Translations under genes and position numbers: made by a program | Part shown: positions 19,645 to 32,593 of the stretch, piece by piece | Position numbering within the stretch: position 1 is the first letter of the stretch | Layout: every line of letters begins with the position of its first letter | The notes under the pieces: model-generated | Databases searched by the model: none | Seen by the model: only the letters and a program-made list of their open reading frames with translations | What the model was told of the DNA's origin: nothing | Assembly: GCA_021732005.1 (NCBI GenBank) | Contig: JAKFVT010000006.1 | Location: 1 to 64,000 of the forward strand | Reading direction: 5' to 3' | From: Mycobacterium sp. | GTDB lineage: Bacteria; Actinomycetota; Actinomycetes; Mycobacteriales; Mycobacteriaceae | Length of the DNA stretch: 64,000 bases

Positions 19645-20896
19645 CGACCGGCGTGCTCACCGTCAGCCCCGCGACGACGATCACTGCCAAGGCCCACCAG
19701 ACATACGACATCCCGAGCAACTGGCGCCACCACGACGCCGACTCCTCGTGATGCTGGGGCAGCAACTCCAGCGGAATCCACACCATCAACGCCACGCCGA
19801 CGCCGGTCACGACGCCGAGCGCGATGTTGCGCCGCCGGTAGGCCGCCACGGCGGCCGTGATCACCGTCGGCAACGCCCAGACCCAGTGGTGTGACCATGA
19901 CACCGGCGAGACCATCAGCCCGAACAAGGCCACGCACATCAGCGCCAGCGTCGGCTCATCTCCCGACTTCCCGCCATCCGCGGGGGCGGCGGCCAGCACA
20001 CGCCGGACCGCCCAGATGGTCAGGGCCAGGACGGCGAAGCAGGCCACCGTCCACAGGATGAAATGGGTGCCCTTGTCCAGGCCCAGCCGGGCCAGCGCAC
20101 CCGCGATGTTCTGGTTGGTGTTCAGCGCCGCGCTGCCGATCCGGTCGGTGTGGCGGATCGTGGTCGTCCAGTACTCCAGCGAATCGCGCCAGGCCAGCGC
20201 ATAGCCCAGCAGGCTGGCCGCGACGAACGTGCCGGCCGCGGTCAGCGCGGCGCGGCCGTCGCGGCGCAGCAGGAAATACAGCAGGAAGACCGCGGGGGTC
20301 AGCTTCAGCGCGATCGCCACCCCGAGCAGCATCCCGCGCGGCCAGGGAGTGCGGCGCGGCACGCAATCGGCGATCACCAGCGTCATCAGCACCACATTGA
20401 TCTGGCCGAACGCGAAGTTGGCGTCGATGGGTTCCAGATACATCACCGCCAGCGCCACGATGCCCGCCGACAGCCACACCCGGCGCATCCACGCCGGCTC
20501 CCGGGTCAGCGTCGAAGCCGGCCACACCGCCAGGCGGGTCAGCACGATCCAGGTGGACACCAGCACCAGCACCAGCGTGATCGCGGTGATGATCACGCTC
20601 GCCGTAGACAGCGACACCCAGGCGAATGGGCTGAACACGATGGCGGCCAGCGGGGGATAGGTGAACGGCAGGCCCAGGCCGATCGTGGTCCGGAATGTCG
20701 CATCACCGGAGTACAGGGACTGACCGTGCAGCCAGGCCTGGCCGCCCATCCGGTAGACCTCGATGTCGATCCGGTAGGGGATATGCCCGAACAGCAGCCA
20801 GCCGGCGTAGACCAGGAGCGCGACGATCGCGACCTGCGTCACCCGCCACCCGGCGACCAACCAGGGCCGCGCCGAACTGCCCACGTCGCTACTCAT
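19586..20896 (-). CDS. GT87-type polyprenyl-phosphate-mannose alpha-(1,2)-mannosyltransferase (MptC/Rv2181-like)
   Basis: The 436-residue GT-C glycosyltransferase has about ten hydrophobic helices and the first periplasmic loop [21 protein letters not shown], typical of polyprenyl-phosphomannose-dependent enzymes, plus the loop [14 protein letters not shown]. The M. tuberculosis counterpart Rv2181 adds alpha-1,2 mannose branches to LM and LAM outside the membrane. I chose the ATG at 20896 ([12 protein letters not shown]); the frame runs further up, but those residues are Pro/Arg-rich and unlike the family. Overlaps plsC at the 3' end. Confidence 0.88.
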   Translation of the reverse strand: MSSDVGSSARPWLVAGWRVTQVAIVALLVYAGWLLFGHIPYRIDIEVYRMGGQAWLHGQSLYSGDATFRTTIGLGLPFTYPPLAAIVFSPFAWVSLSTASVIITAITLVLVLVSTWIVLTRLAVWPASTLTREPAWMRRVWLSAGIVALAVMYLEPIDANFAFGQINVVLMTLVIADCVPRRTPWPRGMLLGVAIALKLTPAVFLLYFLLRRDGRAALTAAGTFVAASLLGYALAWRDSLEYWTTTIRHTDRIGSAALNTNQNIAGALARLGLDKGTHFILWTVACFAVLALTIWAVRRVLAAAPADGGKSGDEPTLALMCVALFGLMVSPVSWSHHWVWALPTVITAAVAAYRRRNIALGVVTGVGVALMVWIPLELLPQHHEESASWWRQLLGMSYVWWALAVIVVAGLTVSTPVANLRRTPGSAPVADLVHPA

Positions 20897-20993
20897 CTCG
20901 CAAACCAGACTATCTCCGGCGCCGCGACGCGCCGGGGGGTATCCCGGCCGTGCCGGGCCCATCGGCGCGCGTCGGCGCGTATCTTCACGTCCC

Positions 20994-21860
20994 GTGCCCT
21001 ACCACCTGCACTTCGACGTCGTCGCCCCCGGGCGCGTGCCGTTGATGTGGTGTCTGATCGCGTTCATCCTCACGTTCTTCGTGACCCGCACGATCGTCCG
21101 CTACATCCGGCACAACGCCGGCAACGACGCTCCTCGCAAATGGTGGCAGCCGCGCAACATCTCCGGCCACGGCGGCGTGCACATCCACCACGCCGTCTTC
21201 GGCATCATCCTGGTGATGATCGCCGGGGTCGCGATGGTGACCATGGCCACCGAGGGTGGAACCAGTGAGTTCACCGCTGCGGCAATCATTTTCGGTATCG
21301 GCGCGGCCCTGGTTCTCGACGAGTTCGCGCTCATCCTGCACCTCGAGGACGTCTACTGGGCTGAGGACGGGCGCGCCTCGGTGGACGCGGTGTTCGCCGC
21401 GATCGCCGTGGCCGGCCTGCTGATCATGGGTTTCAACCCGCTGTCGTTCTTCGACATCGGGATCTGGCGGGCCGACGATTCCGTCGGCGCGCGCATGCTC
21501 GTCGTGGTGCTCGCCGTGCTGACGCTCGCGCTGGCCGTCGTGGTGCTGCTCAAGGGCAAGGTGTGGACCGGCCTGATCGGGATGTTCATCACGCCGCTGC
21601 TGTTCATCGGCGCGATCCGGCTGTCGCGGCCGCATGCGCCGTGGGCGCGCTGGCACTACCAGGACAAGCCCAGAAAGATGCACAAAGCCCTGGAGCGGGA
21701 ACGCTACATGCGCCGCCCCGTCGTGCAGGCCAAGCTGTGGTTGCAGCACATCATCGCCGGTGAGCCGAGCTTCCCGGCCGATGCCGAGGTCGACGCCGAG
21801 CTCGACAAGGAGATTCACGCCGCGCCCGCGCCACCGCACCGGGCCGAGGCGAACGGATAG
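20994..21860 (+). CDS. Polytopic membrane protein with a His-rich loop, Rv2180c type
   Basis: A 288-residue protein with about six membrane helices. The first is followed by a basic loop and then [13 protein letters not shown], a cluster of histidines at a membrane entry that could bind metal or haem; this is inference. Acidic residues ([14 protein letters not shown]) also sit within or near a helix. The C-terminal tail is soluble and charged. Function is unknown. TATCTT (20980-20985) stands eight bases before the GTG, so the transcript may be nearly leaderless. RNase AS follows 10 bases after the stop. Confidence 0.82.
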   Translation: MPYHLHFDVVAPGRVPLMWCLIAFILTFFVTRTIVRYIRHNAGNDAPRKWWQPRNISGHGGVHIHHAVFGIILVMIAGVAMVTMATEGGTSEFTAAAIIFGIGAALVLDEFALILHLEDVYWAEDGRASVDAVFAAIAVAGLLIMGFNPLSFFDIGIWRADDSVGARMLVVVLAVLTLALAVVVLLKGKVWTGLIGMFITPLLFIGAIRLSRPHAPWARWHYQDKPRKMHKALERERYMRRPVVQAKLWLQHIIAGEPSFPADAEVDAELDKEIHAAPAPPHRAEANG

Positions 21861-21870
21861 GGTGCGGCCG

Positions 21871-25357
<3,487 letters not shown>

Positions 25358-25369
25358 GTCCACCTCCAC

Positions 25370-25389
25370 AATTCATCATCGGATGAATT
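25370..25389. promoter_or_regulatory. Palindromic operator between -10 and start of the monooxygenase gene
   Basis: AATTCATC and GATGAATT form a perfect 8-bp inverted repeat with a four-base spacer, lying over the predicted transcription start on the minus strand. Its position fits a repressor site (TetR or MarR type, inferred). Confidence 0.6.
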
Positions 25390-25390
25390 G

Positions 25391-25419
25391 AGTATCACTA
25401 CGTGTGTAGTAGTTGTCAA
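25391..25419 (-). promoter_or_regulatory. Sigma-70-type promoter of the monooxygenase gene with a palindrome in its spacer
   Basis: On the minus strand TTGACA (25414-25419) and GATACT (25391-25396) are separated by 17 bases, near-consensus. The spacer contains ACTAC-GTGT-GTAGT on the plus strand (25397-25410), a second inverted repeat unlike the first. Confidence 0.65.
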
Positions 25420-25459
25420 GGGCGCGCTGAGTCCGTGGGCGCCGGGTGCGTGGGTTTGT

Positions 25460-26689
25460 CTAGATCAGCGACGTGAGATTGGTGCCAAGGGTCCAGCCGG
25501 CCGCGGCCACACCGCCGGTCAGCAGCAGCACGATCAGAGTCCAGAACATCAGCGCCCGCCGGGCGCGCTGGCGTTCCCAGATGAACTCACCGATGTCGAT
25601 ACCGGCGAATTGGCTTGCCAGTTCCGGAGTCTCGTCGTCCTCGGCGACCGGCTGCCAGTCCTGCGAATCGCGAATGAGCTGACGGGTGGGATTCTTGACG
25701 GCCGGTGGCGGCGCCGGCGGCGGCGCGGTCTGCGCGGGCACCGACTGCGGGGCCGGGTGGAAGTCGACGGTCGGCCGACTGTGAAAAGCGGTGGCCGCTG
25801 CGTGCTGAGCGGAGTTCTTCGGTGCAGGCACCCGGAACTTCGGCAGCGCCAACTCCACCGCGATCGCGTCCAGATCCTCGGCCATCTCCGCCGCGTCGGC
25901 GAACCTGGCCTCGGGGTTGCGAGCCGTTGCGCGGGCGATGAACTCGTCGAACTGGGGTGGCACCCCGCTGATCGCCGCACTGGGCGGCGGGACATCGTGA
26001 TCCATCCGCTGGTATGCCACAGTCAGCGGATTGTCGCCGGTGAACGGCGTTGCGCCGGTGATCAATTCGTAGGCCAGCACACCGACGGCATAGACATCGC
26101 TGCGTGCGTCGGCGGCTCCGGTGCTGACCTGCTCGGGGGAGAGATAGGCCGCCGTGCCCAGAATCACGCTGGTCGAGGTGATCCCGGCCTCGGCGACCGC
26201 GCGAACCAATCCGAAGTCGACCAGCTTGACCTCGCCGCCGTCGGAGATCAGCACGTTCTCGGGCTTGACGTCGCGGTGCACCAGCCCGGCGCGATGTGCG
26301 GTGGCCAGTCCGCCGAGGACCGGGCGCAGCACCGCCGCCGCCGCGTGCGGGGGCATCGGCCCGCGCTCGCGCAGTAACTCGCGCAGTGTGCCGCCCTCGA
26401 TCAGCTCCATCACCAGGAAGGGGTGACTGCCGTCCAGGCCCTGGTCGTAGACAGCGACCAACCCGGGGTCCTTCAACCGGGCCACAGCGCGGGCTTCCCG
26501 CTGGAAGCGGGTGAGGAATTGGCTGTCTCCTGAGTACCGCGCGTCCATCACCTTCAGCGCGACCGGCCGGTCCAGACGCACATCCAGACCGCGGTACACC
26601 GTGGACATGCCGCCGGTGGCGATCTTGGCGTCGACGCGGTACCGGTCTTCCAGCAACACGCCGCTGAGGGGGTCCGACGTCACCGACAC
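25460..26689 (-). CDS. pknL: Serine/threonine protein kinase PknL
   Basis: A 409-residue membrane kinase. The kinase domain spans roughly residues 19-280: glycine loop ATGGMSTVYRG, catalytic Lys in ALKVMD, HRDVKPENVL, DFGLV and the P+1 loop GTAAYLSPEQ. A Pro-rich linker follows, then one membrane helix near residues 380-403 with a very short outer tail, so there is no sensory domain. It corresponds to Rv2176, which phosphorylates the DNA-binding protein encoded by the divergent neighbour. The GTG start lies 37 bases from that gene; no clear ribosome site. Confidence 0.95.
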   Translation of the reverse strand: MSVTSDPLSGVLLEDRYRVDAKIATGGMSTVYRGLDVRLDRPVALKVMDARYSGDSQFLTRFQREARAVARLKDPGLVAVYDQGLDGSHPFLVMELIEGGTLRELLRERGPMPPHAAAAVLRPVLGGLATAHRAGLVHRDVKPENVLISDGGEVKLVDFGLVRAVAEAGITSTSVILGTAAYLSPEQVSTGAADARSDVYAVGVLAYELITGATPFTGDNPLTVAYQRMDHDVPPPSAAISGVPPQFDEFIARATARNPEARFADAAEMAEDLDAIAVELALPKFRVPAPKNSAQHAAATAFHSRPTVDFHPAPQSVPAQTAPPPAPPPAVKNPTRQLIRDSQDWQPVAEDDETPELASQFAGIDIGEFIWERQRARRALMFWTLIVLLLTGGVAAAGWTLGTNLTSLI

Positions 26690-26714
26690 ATGGTATGCCG
26701 CGGCCGAACAGCTC

Positions 26715-26726
26715 TAGACTGGGCCG
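26715..26726 (+). promoter_or_regulatory. Leaderless promoter of the Rv2175c-like gene
   Basis: TAGACT (26715-26720) plus six bases directly precedes the GTG at 26727. The 37-base gap shared with pknL holds no ribosome site for this gene. Confidence 0.5.
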
Positions 26727-27131
26727 GTGAGCAGCATTCCCGCCGGCGAAGACGTGCTGGATCCCGACGAGCCCGTCTACGATCTGCCGGCGCTCGCCGA
26801 GTTATTGCACGTCCCGGTGACCAAGGTGCACCAGCAGTTACGTGAAGGCCATCTGGTCGCGGTGAAGCGCGGCGGGATCCCGATGATCCCGAAGGCCTTC
26901 CTCAACGACGAGGGCGAGGTGGTGAAGAGCCTGCCCGGCCTGCTGGCGGTGCTGCGCGACGGCGGCTACCGCGACACCGAGATCCTGCGCTGGCTGTTCA
27001 CCGCCGACCCGTCACTGACCATCACCCGCGATGGGTCGCGTGAACCGGTCAGCAACGCTCGCCCGGTGGATGCGCTGCACGCTCATCAGGCTCGTGAGGT
27101 GGTTCGGCGCGCCCAGGCGATGGCGTACTGA
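26727..27131 (+). CDS. DNA-binding protein, substrate of PknL (Rv2175c type)
   Basis: A 134-residue protein with a winged helix-turn-helix of the MerR/excisionase kind: YDLPALAELLHVPVTKVHQQLREG, then HLVAVKRGGIPMIPKAFL as the wing, and a C-terminal helical domain ending in Arg/Gln-rich sequence. In M. tuberculosis Rv2175c is phosphorylated by PknL on an N-terminal threonine, which blocks DNA binding. Here the N-terminus (MSSIPAGEDVLDPDEP) is short and has no threonine before the HTH, so control by PknL may differ. Its end overlaps mptA by 83 bases. Confidence 0.88.
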   Translation: MSSIPAGEDVLDPDEPVYDLPALAELLHVPVTKVHQQLREGHLVAVKRGGIPMIPKAFLNDEGEVVKSLPGLLAVLRDGGYRDTEILRWLFTADPSLTITRDGSREPVSNARPVDALHAHQAREVVRRAQAMAY

Positions 27132-28644
27132 CTTTCAGCGAATACCAGGCCGCCAGAGCGCACGCGGTGGCCAGCAGCACATGGATCCACGAGTACATCC
27201 CGTGTGAGCCGTCCGGTTTGAAGATCACCATGATCCACGTCGAGAACCCGGCGATCAGAGCGATCGCGGCGCGGGACTGCGCCAACGCCGACAGCACCGC
27301 CAGCGGCCAGGTGTAGTACCACGGCAGCGCCGCGGGGACGAAGAGCACGACCACCAGCATCGCCCACGCGATGCCCGTCAGCGCCTCGCGGTCGTCGTGC
27401 CGAAACCGCCACCACAGCAGCGGAAGTGACACCGCGATGATGATGATTCCGGCGATGCGGGTGACGTCGAGGACGGCGTAGAAGTTGACCGGCATGAACA
27501 GTCCGCCGACGGCGTTGGTGAGGTTCGCGACGGCCGTCGGGATGGTCAGCCAGTTGATGATCTTCACCGAACCGGCCAGCGCGGTCAGCCAGCCCAGACC
27601 CACCCCGGCGACCCAGGACAACACAACGAACACCGCGACGAAGATCGTCACCGACGCCGCCGATGCCGTCGCGAAAGCCCGTAGCGCGCCAATCTTCTTG
27701 TGCTCCCGCAGGTGTCGCATCCACACCCACACCATGAACGGCAGGGCCAAGACCGCGGTCGCCTTCACCGCCACGGCGATCGCGATCAGCGCCGCTCCGG
27801 CGGCGTGATGGCGGGCGAACGTCAGCGCGATGCCGGCCATCATCAGGCCGACCATCAGCATCTCGTTGTGCACGCCGCCCATCAGGTGAATGATCACCAG
27901 CGGGTTGAGAGCGCAAATCCACAGTGCCACCGCGCCATTCGCGCCGATGTGGCGGGCGACCCGGGGCGCCGCCCAGATCAGCATCGCCAGCCCGGGCAGC
28001 ATGCACAGCCGCAGCAGCATCGTGCCGGCCACCACATGGTCGCCGACCAGGGTGGTGACGAACCGGGCAACCAGGATAAACGCCGGGCCGTAAGGGGCGG
28101 TGGTGGTGGTCCAAATCGGACTCACGTTGTCCAGCAACGAGTTCTGGTTCACCACCGGTCCGACGGCATACGGGTCGAGACCGTCGCGCAGCAGCGCGCC
28201 TTGCGCCAGATAGGAATAGGTGTCGCGGCTGAACAGGGGAACGCTCAGCAGCAGAGGAGCCAGCCAGAACCCGGCTGTCGCGATCATCGCGAACTCGCTG
28301 ACCTCGGCGTCCTTGTCGGATCCATCCCCGGGTCGCTGCGCTCCTGCCCGCCGAACGACACGCCGACCCACCCACAGCCACGCCACCAGCATCAGCACGA
28401 CGCCGACCCACAGCAGCACCGACGAGACGACCAGGCCGTGACCGAATCGCAGCCAGGACAGGTGCATCGACTCCAGCAGTGGGTCGTGCTGGCGGGTGCT
28501 GCCCGCGCCGAGCCCGCCGAGGGTGAGCAGGATCGCGCCGAGGAAACCGAGCAGGGCCGGGCGGCCCTCGTCGGCGGCGGTGAACGCCGCCAGGCGTGCG
28601 AGGCCGGCCCGGCTGGTCGGTGCGGTGGGTGTGGTGGCGGACAT
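27049..28644 (-). CDS. mptA: Alpha-(1,6)-mannosyltransferase MptA
   Basis: A 531-residue GT-C glycosyltransferase with about twelve hydrophobic helices. The loop LFSRDTYSYLAQGALLRDGLDPYAVGP carries the Asp residues of the polyprenyl-phosphomannose site; GGVHNEMLMVGLM is also typical. MptA (Rv2174) extends the alpha-1,6 mannan backbone of LM and LAM. The cytoplasmic loop after helix 2 (about residues 95-115) includes a segment encoded by a 28-bp repeat found again in a second gene of this window. It starts five bases after idsA2 stops, on the same strand, and is probably cotranscribed. Confidence 0.93.
   Translation of the reverse strand: MSATTPTAPTSRAGLARLAAFTAADEGRPALLGFLGAILLTLGGLGAGSTRQHDPLLESMHLSWLRFGHGLVVSSVLLWVGVVLMLVAWLWVGRRVVRRAGAQRPGDGSDKDAEVSEFAMIATAGFWLAPLLLSVPLFSRDTYSYLAQGALLRDGLDPYAVGPVVNQNSLLDNVSPIWTTTTAPYGPAFILVARFVTTLVGDHVVAGTMLLRLCMLPGLAMLIWAAPRVARHIGANGAVALWICALNPLVIIHLMGGVHNEMLMVGLMMAGIALTFARHHAAGAALIAIAVAVKATAVLALPFMVWVWMRHLREHKKIGALRAFATASAASVTIFVAVFVVLSWVAGVGLGWLTALAGSVKIINWLTIPTAVANLTNAVGGLFMPVNFYAVLDVTRIAGIIIIAVSLPLLWWRFRHDDREALTGIAWAMLVVVLFVPAALPWYYTWPLAVLSALAQSRAAIALIAGFSTWIMVIFKPDGSHGMYSWIHVLLATACALAAWYSLKVSTPSPGRAEPPHEPDERAAHPPGERC
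28326..28353. repeat. 28-bp dispersed motif, copy A, inside mptA
   Basis: The segment matches 55449-55476 at 26 of 28 bases (differences at offsets 6 and 13). Core: CGCTCCTGCCCGCCG. In mptA it is read in one frame as RRAGAQRPG. Confidence 0.7.
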
Positions 28645-28648
28645 GGGC

Positions 28649-29794
<1,146 letters not shown>

Positions 29795-29806
29795 CTAGAA
29801 CGTCGG

Positions 29807-30493
29807 CTAGCTATCGGCCTGATCGGAGTTGGCGAATCGCGGGGAACGGTCTCTGCTGACCCAGGCCAGGCTGCCGATGACACCACACACGGCGAGCGCA
29901 CCGAGTCCGAGCCAGAGCGCCGCGCCGGTGAACGACCTGGTGCTGGGATCGGTGGCTCGGGCCTGGGCACTCATCGTCGACACCACGCCCGGCTTGAGCT
30001 TCCACTCGACGACGTCGGTGTCGAGGCGGTCGCCGTTGGTCGACGTCACCTCACCGGGGAAGGAAACCGTCAGCGAAACGTCAGCGTCAGTGTCGGTGAC
30101 GCTGGTCAGGTCCACGCGGCCTTCGAGGATCACCAGATTGCCGGCCCGCCGCAGCGAGATGTCCACCCCGGCGGCCTCGCGGTTGAGGTTGGCCAGCTGC
30201 GGCACCTCGGAGAAGCTCAGGTTCGAGAACACCGCCTCGGAGCCGACGAAGTCGTCGGACTTGTACTTCGACACCGAGATCTTCTCGCTGAACGGAACAT
30301 TGAGGTCGAACTGCGGCCCCTGGTCGTCTGAATCGCGGGCCTTGGCGGCGGCGATGATCTGACCGGAGACCTGATCGTCCGGGGACACCGTGATCGAGGC
30401 GTGCACGCGCACGCAGCCGACCGCCAAGGGGGCGACGATGAGCAGCAACAACGCCAGGGCGCGTAAGCGCAGGCGGCGGGATCGGTCGCGCAC
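29807..30493 (-). CDS. lppM: Lipoprotein LppM-like
   Basis: A 228-residue lipoprotein: basic N-terminus, hydrophobic core and lipobox LAVGC near residue 27, then a soluble beta-rich domain and a C-terminal membrane helix (about 190-212) with a short charged tail. This matches LppM (Rv2171), a mycobacterial lipoprotein linked to phagosome traffic and lipid binding. It is followed after 36 bases by idsA2 on the same strand. The remembered Rv2172c gene is not present between them. Confidence 0.85.
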   Translation of the reverse strand: MRDRSRRLRLRALALLLLIVAPLAVGCVRVHASITVSPDDQVSGQIIAAAKARDSDDQGPQFDLNVPFSEKISVSKYKSDDFVGSEAVFSNLSFSEVPQLANLNREAAGVDISLRRAGNLVILEGRVDLTSVTDTDADVSLTVSFPGEVTSTNGDRLDTDVVEWKLKPGVVSTMSAQARATDPSTRSFTGAALWLGLGALAVCGVIGSLAWVSRDRSPRFANSDQADS

Positions 30494-30516
30494 GTGGGTA
30501 TCGTGCCAGATCCGCG

Positions 30517-31122
30517 CTACAGCGGGAGGCTACGACCCAGAATCGCGAACGCCCGGGGATCGCCGGCGAAGTGGTAGCCGCGGATCACGTCGGTGAAGCC
30601 GAGCCGCCGGTAGAGCCGCCAGGCACGGTTGGCCTCCCCGATGATCTCCGGGGTGGACAGCAGTACGTGGGACTCGCCGCGGTCGGCCAGCAGCCGGCGG
30701 GCCAGCGCTTCCCCCAGTCCGCGACCCTGGGCGCTTGGGTGGATGTGGAGCTCCGTCAGCTCGAAGTAGCTGCTGGTCAGCCGCCCGATTTCCCCGGCAG
30801 GCACGCCGATGCGGTGCAGCCCGGCCACCACCTGCTGCTGCCACCACTGGTCGGGGGCGCCGCGGTAACCGTAGGCGATACCGAGCAGGGGAGCGGCCGA
30901 CAGTTGCGCGGTGCCCGGCTCAGCGGCGGGTGCCGTGTCGGCTTCCACGGCGGCGACGGCTTTCCACCCGTGCCGGCGGGTGTGTTCGAGCCACATCGCC
31001 GCCCGCTGGCCCTCCGTGCCGCGCGGGTAGCGCATGGCGTCGACGTACACGCCCAGAGCGTCGTGAAGACGCTGCGCCATGTCGGTGGGCGACAGATCGA
31101 TGAGGAAAGTCGCCAACGCCAC
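30517..31122 (-). CDS. GNAT-family N-acetyltransferase (Rv2170-like)
   Basis: A 201-residue acetyltransferase with the acetyl-CoA loop in LTELHIHPSAQGRGLGEALARRLL and the second strand LYRRLGFTDVIRGYHFAG. Acceptor is not predictable; Rv2170 has been studied as a possible isoniazid-acetylating enzyme, from memory. I chose the GTG at 31122, VALATFLIDLSP, with AGAAAGG four bases upstream; the longer frame upstream (to 31377) has family-unlike, cysteine-rich sequence. The gene diverges from the DUF3040 gene. Confidence 0.85.
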   Translation of the reverse strand: MALATFLIDLSPTDMAQRLHDALGVYVDAMRYPRGTEGQRAAMWLEHTRRHGWKAVAAVEADTAPAAEPGTAQLSAAPLLGIAYGYRGAPDQWWQQQVVAGLHRIGVPAGEIGRLTSSYFELTELHIHPSAQGRGLGEALARRLLADRGESHVLLSTPEIIGEANRAWRLYRRLGFTDVIRGYHFAGDPRAFAILGRSLPL

Positions 31123-31387
31123 GATGCCTTTCTGTCTGCCGATCGATTCGGGGTGCATGGCCATTATCAGTGCACTCGCGGCCTGGCTCTGCCGCTGCTG
31201 TGGTGACCAGGCTGTTACGCGGTGGTGGCGGGGACAGAACAACGCCTGGACACAGCTACAATCGGGTGGACCAACTAGGTGGTACGCCGCACATCTAGCT
31301 CGTATCATTTGGTTAGTCGCCCCGTAGATTGCTGGGCAGCCAAGTTCTATCGGAATCGTGACCGGCCGTGTCGGCAAGGAGGGACGA

Positions 31388-31798
31388 ATGCCACTCTCCG
31401 ATCATGAGCAGCGCATGCTCGATCAGATCGAGAGCGCTCTCTATGCCGAGGACCCCAAGTTCGCCTCGAGTGTGCGGGGTGGAACTCTGCGGGCCCCTTC
31501 CACGCGCAGACGATTGCAGGGCGCCGGCCTGTTCGTGATCGGTCTGGCGATGCTGGTTGCCGGGGTTGCGTTCAAGGCCACCATGATCGGAAGCTTCCCG
31601 ATTCTGTCGGTGATCGGCTTCGTGGTGATGTTCGGCGGTGTGGTCTTCGCGATCACCGGCCCGCGTGTCGCCGGCGGCCGGGACCGCTCGGGCCCGTCGT
31701 CGCCGTCGTCCGGTTCGCGTCAGCGCCGGCCCAAGGGTGGTGGCGGATCGTTCACCAGCCGCATGGAGGATCGCTTCCGGCGTCGTTTCGACGAGTGA
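31388..31798 (+). CDS. DUF3040 membrane protein (Rv2169c-like)
   Basis: A 136-residue protein with the DUF3040 start MPLSDHEQRMLDQIESAL, two membrane helices around residues 44-62 and 67-88, and a Ser/Arg/Gly-rich basic tail. Function is unknown; the family sits next to the division cluster in many actinobacteria. The ATG has AAGGAGGG upstream. A strong intrinsic terminator follows the stop codon, separating it from mraZ. Confidence 0.88.
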   Translation: MPLSDHEQRMLDQIESALYAEDPKFASSVRGGTLRAPSTRRRLQGAGLFVIGLAMLVAGVAFKATMIGSFPILSVIGFVVMFGGVVFAITGPRVAGGRDRSGPSSPSSGSRQRRPKGGGGSFTSRMEDRFRRRFDE

Positions 31799-31815
31799 CC
31801 GTCAGCATCTCGAAC

Positions 31816-31850
31816 ACGGGGTAGCCGCTTCGGCTGCCCCGTTTTTGTTT
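31816..31850 (+). terminator. Intrinsic terminator after the DUF3040 gene
   Basis: Arms 31816-31827 and 31831-31842 pair over 12 positions with one G-T wobble and a CTT loop, followed by TTTTTGTTT. This is a classic stem plus T tract, rare in mycobacteria. Confidence 0.85.
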
Positions 31851-32033
31851 GCCTGGACCCGGCTCCGGCAGTTCGCTCTCCGCGATATCGACCTGAGGGC
31901 TGTCAATGGTCCGTGTGAGTGACCGTGGTGTCGATCTCGATGCCCGCTGATGATCCCCACTTCGCCCCACCGGTAGTTGACCTGCACTTTTGCGGGTCGA
32001 GCCGACTGCTTGAGTCGCCCCGCCGGGGTAGAG

Positions 32034-32049
32034 GTGGCAGAGAGTGGCG
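32034..32049 (+). promoter_or_regulatory. Two upstream MraZ-like boxes
   Basis: GTGGCA (32034) and GTGGCG (32044) recur at a 10-base period, as in the main group 32 bases downstream. They are weaker matches and may be an auxiliary site. Confidence 0.35.
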
Positions 32050-32075
32050 GATGTCGATCAAAAACGACCCATTAT

Positions 32076-32111
32076 GTGGAGCAAAGTGGGGGATTGTGGG
32101 GTATTGTGGCG
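32076..32111 (+). promoter_or_regulatory. Four MraZ operator boxes over the mraZ promoter
   Basis: GTGGAG, GTGGGG, GTGGGG and GTGGCG begin at 32076, 32086, 32096 and 32106, an exact 10-base spacing. MraZ is known to bind direct GTGGG-type repeats of this spacing ahead of its own gene and repress the cluster. The last boxes overlap the TATTGT -10-like element. Confidence 0.8.
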
Positions 32112-32161
32112 GTTAACGGAGCGACGGCTCCGGGGCGTGAGGGCAAGGAGATGTGCACAGC

Positions 32162-32593
32162 ATGTTTCTCGGCACGTACACGCCCAAGCTCGACGACAAA
32201 GGGCGGCTGACACTGCCCGCCAAGTTCCGCGATGCGCTGGCAGGAGGGTTGATGGTCACCAAAAGCCAAGATCACAGCCTTGCCGTCTACCCGCGTTCGG
32301 AATTCGAACAGCTGGCCCGGCGGGCTTCGCAGACCTCGCGCAGCAATCCGGAGGCGCGTGCGTTCTTGCGCAACCTGGCGGCCGGCACCGACGAACAGCA
32401 CCCCGACTCCCAGGGTCGGATCACGCTGTCGGCGGACCATCGCCGCTACGCCAACCTGTCCAAGGAATGCGCGGTGATCGGCGCCGTCGACTTCCTCGAG
32501 ATCTGGGACGCCCAAGCCTGGCAGGAATACCAGGAGACCCACGAAGAGAACTTCTCCGCGGCCAGCGATGAAGCACTCAGCGACATCATCTGA
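32162..32593 (+). CDS. mraZ: Transcriptional regulator MraZ
   Basis: The 143-residue protein has two SpoVT/AbrB-like halves, each with the DKGRLTLP or DSQGRITL signature (residues about 12-22 and 84-92). It is a ring-forming DNA-binding repressor of the dcw cluster and acts at the boxes upstream. I chose the ATG at 32162 with AAGGAG 11 bases before it; a GTG nine bases earlier is in frame but too close to that site. Length equals that remembered for Rv2166c. Confidence 0.95.
   Translation: MFLGTYTPKLDDKGRLTLPAKFRDALAGGLMVTKSQDHSLAVYPRSEFEQLARRASQTSRSNPEARAFLRNLAAGTDEQHPDSQGRITLSADHRRYANLSKECAVIGAVDFLEIWDAQAWQEYQETHEENFSAASDEALSDII

Larger units (their letters stand above)
31799..32161. other. 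363-bp intergenic region before the division cluster
   Basis: It holds the terminator of the DUF3040 gene, two groups of MraZ-like boxes and a possible -10 box TATTGT (32102-32107). Short open frames here (for example 31919-32116) show no family-like sequence and cover the operator region, so I call none. Confidence 0.7.

Noticed and set aside
31919..32116. Small open frame upstream of mraZ
   Set aside because: It covers the MraZ boxes, has no ribosome site and no recognisable product.
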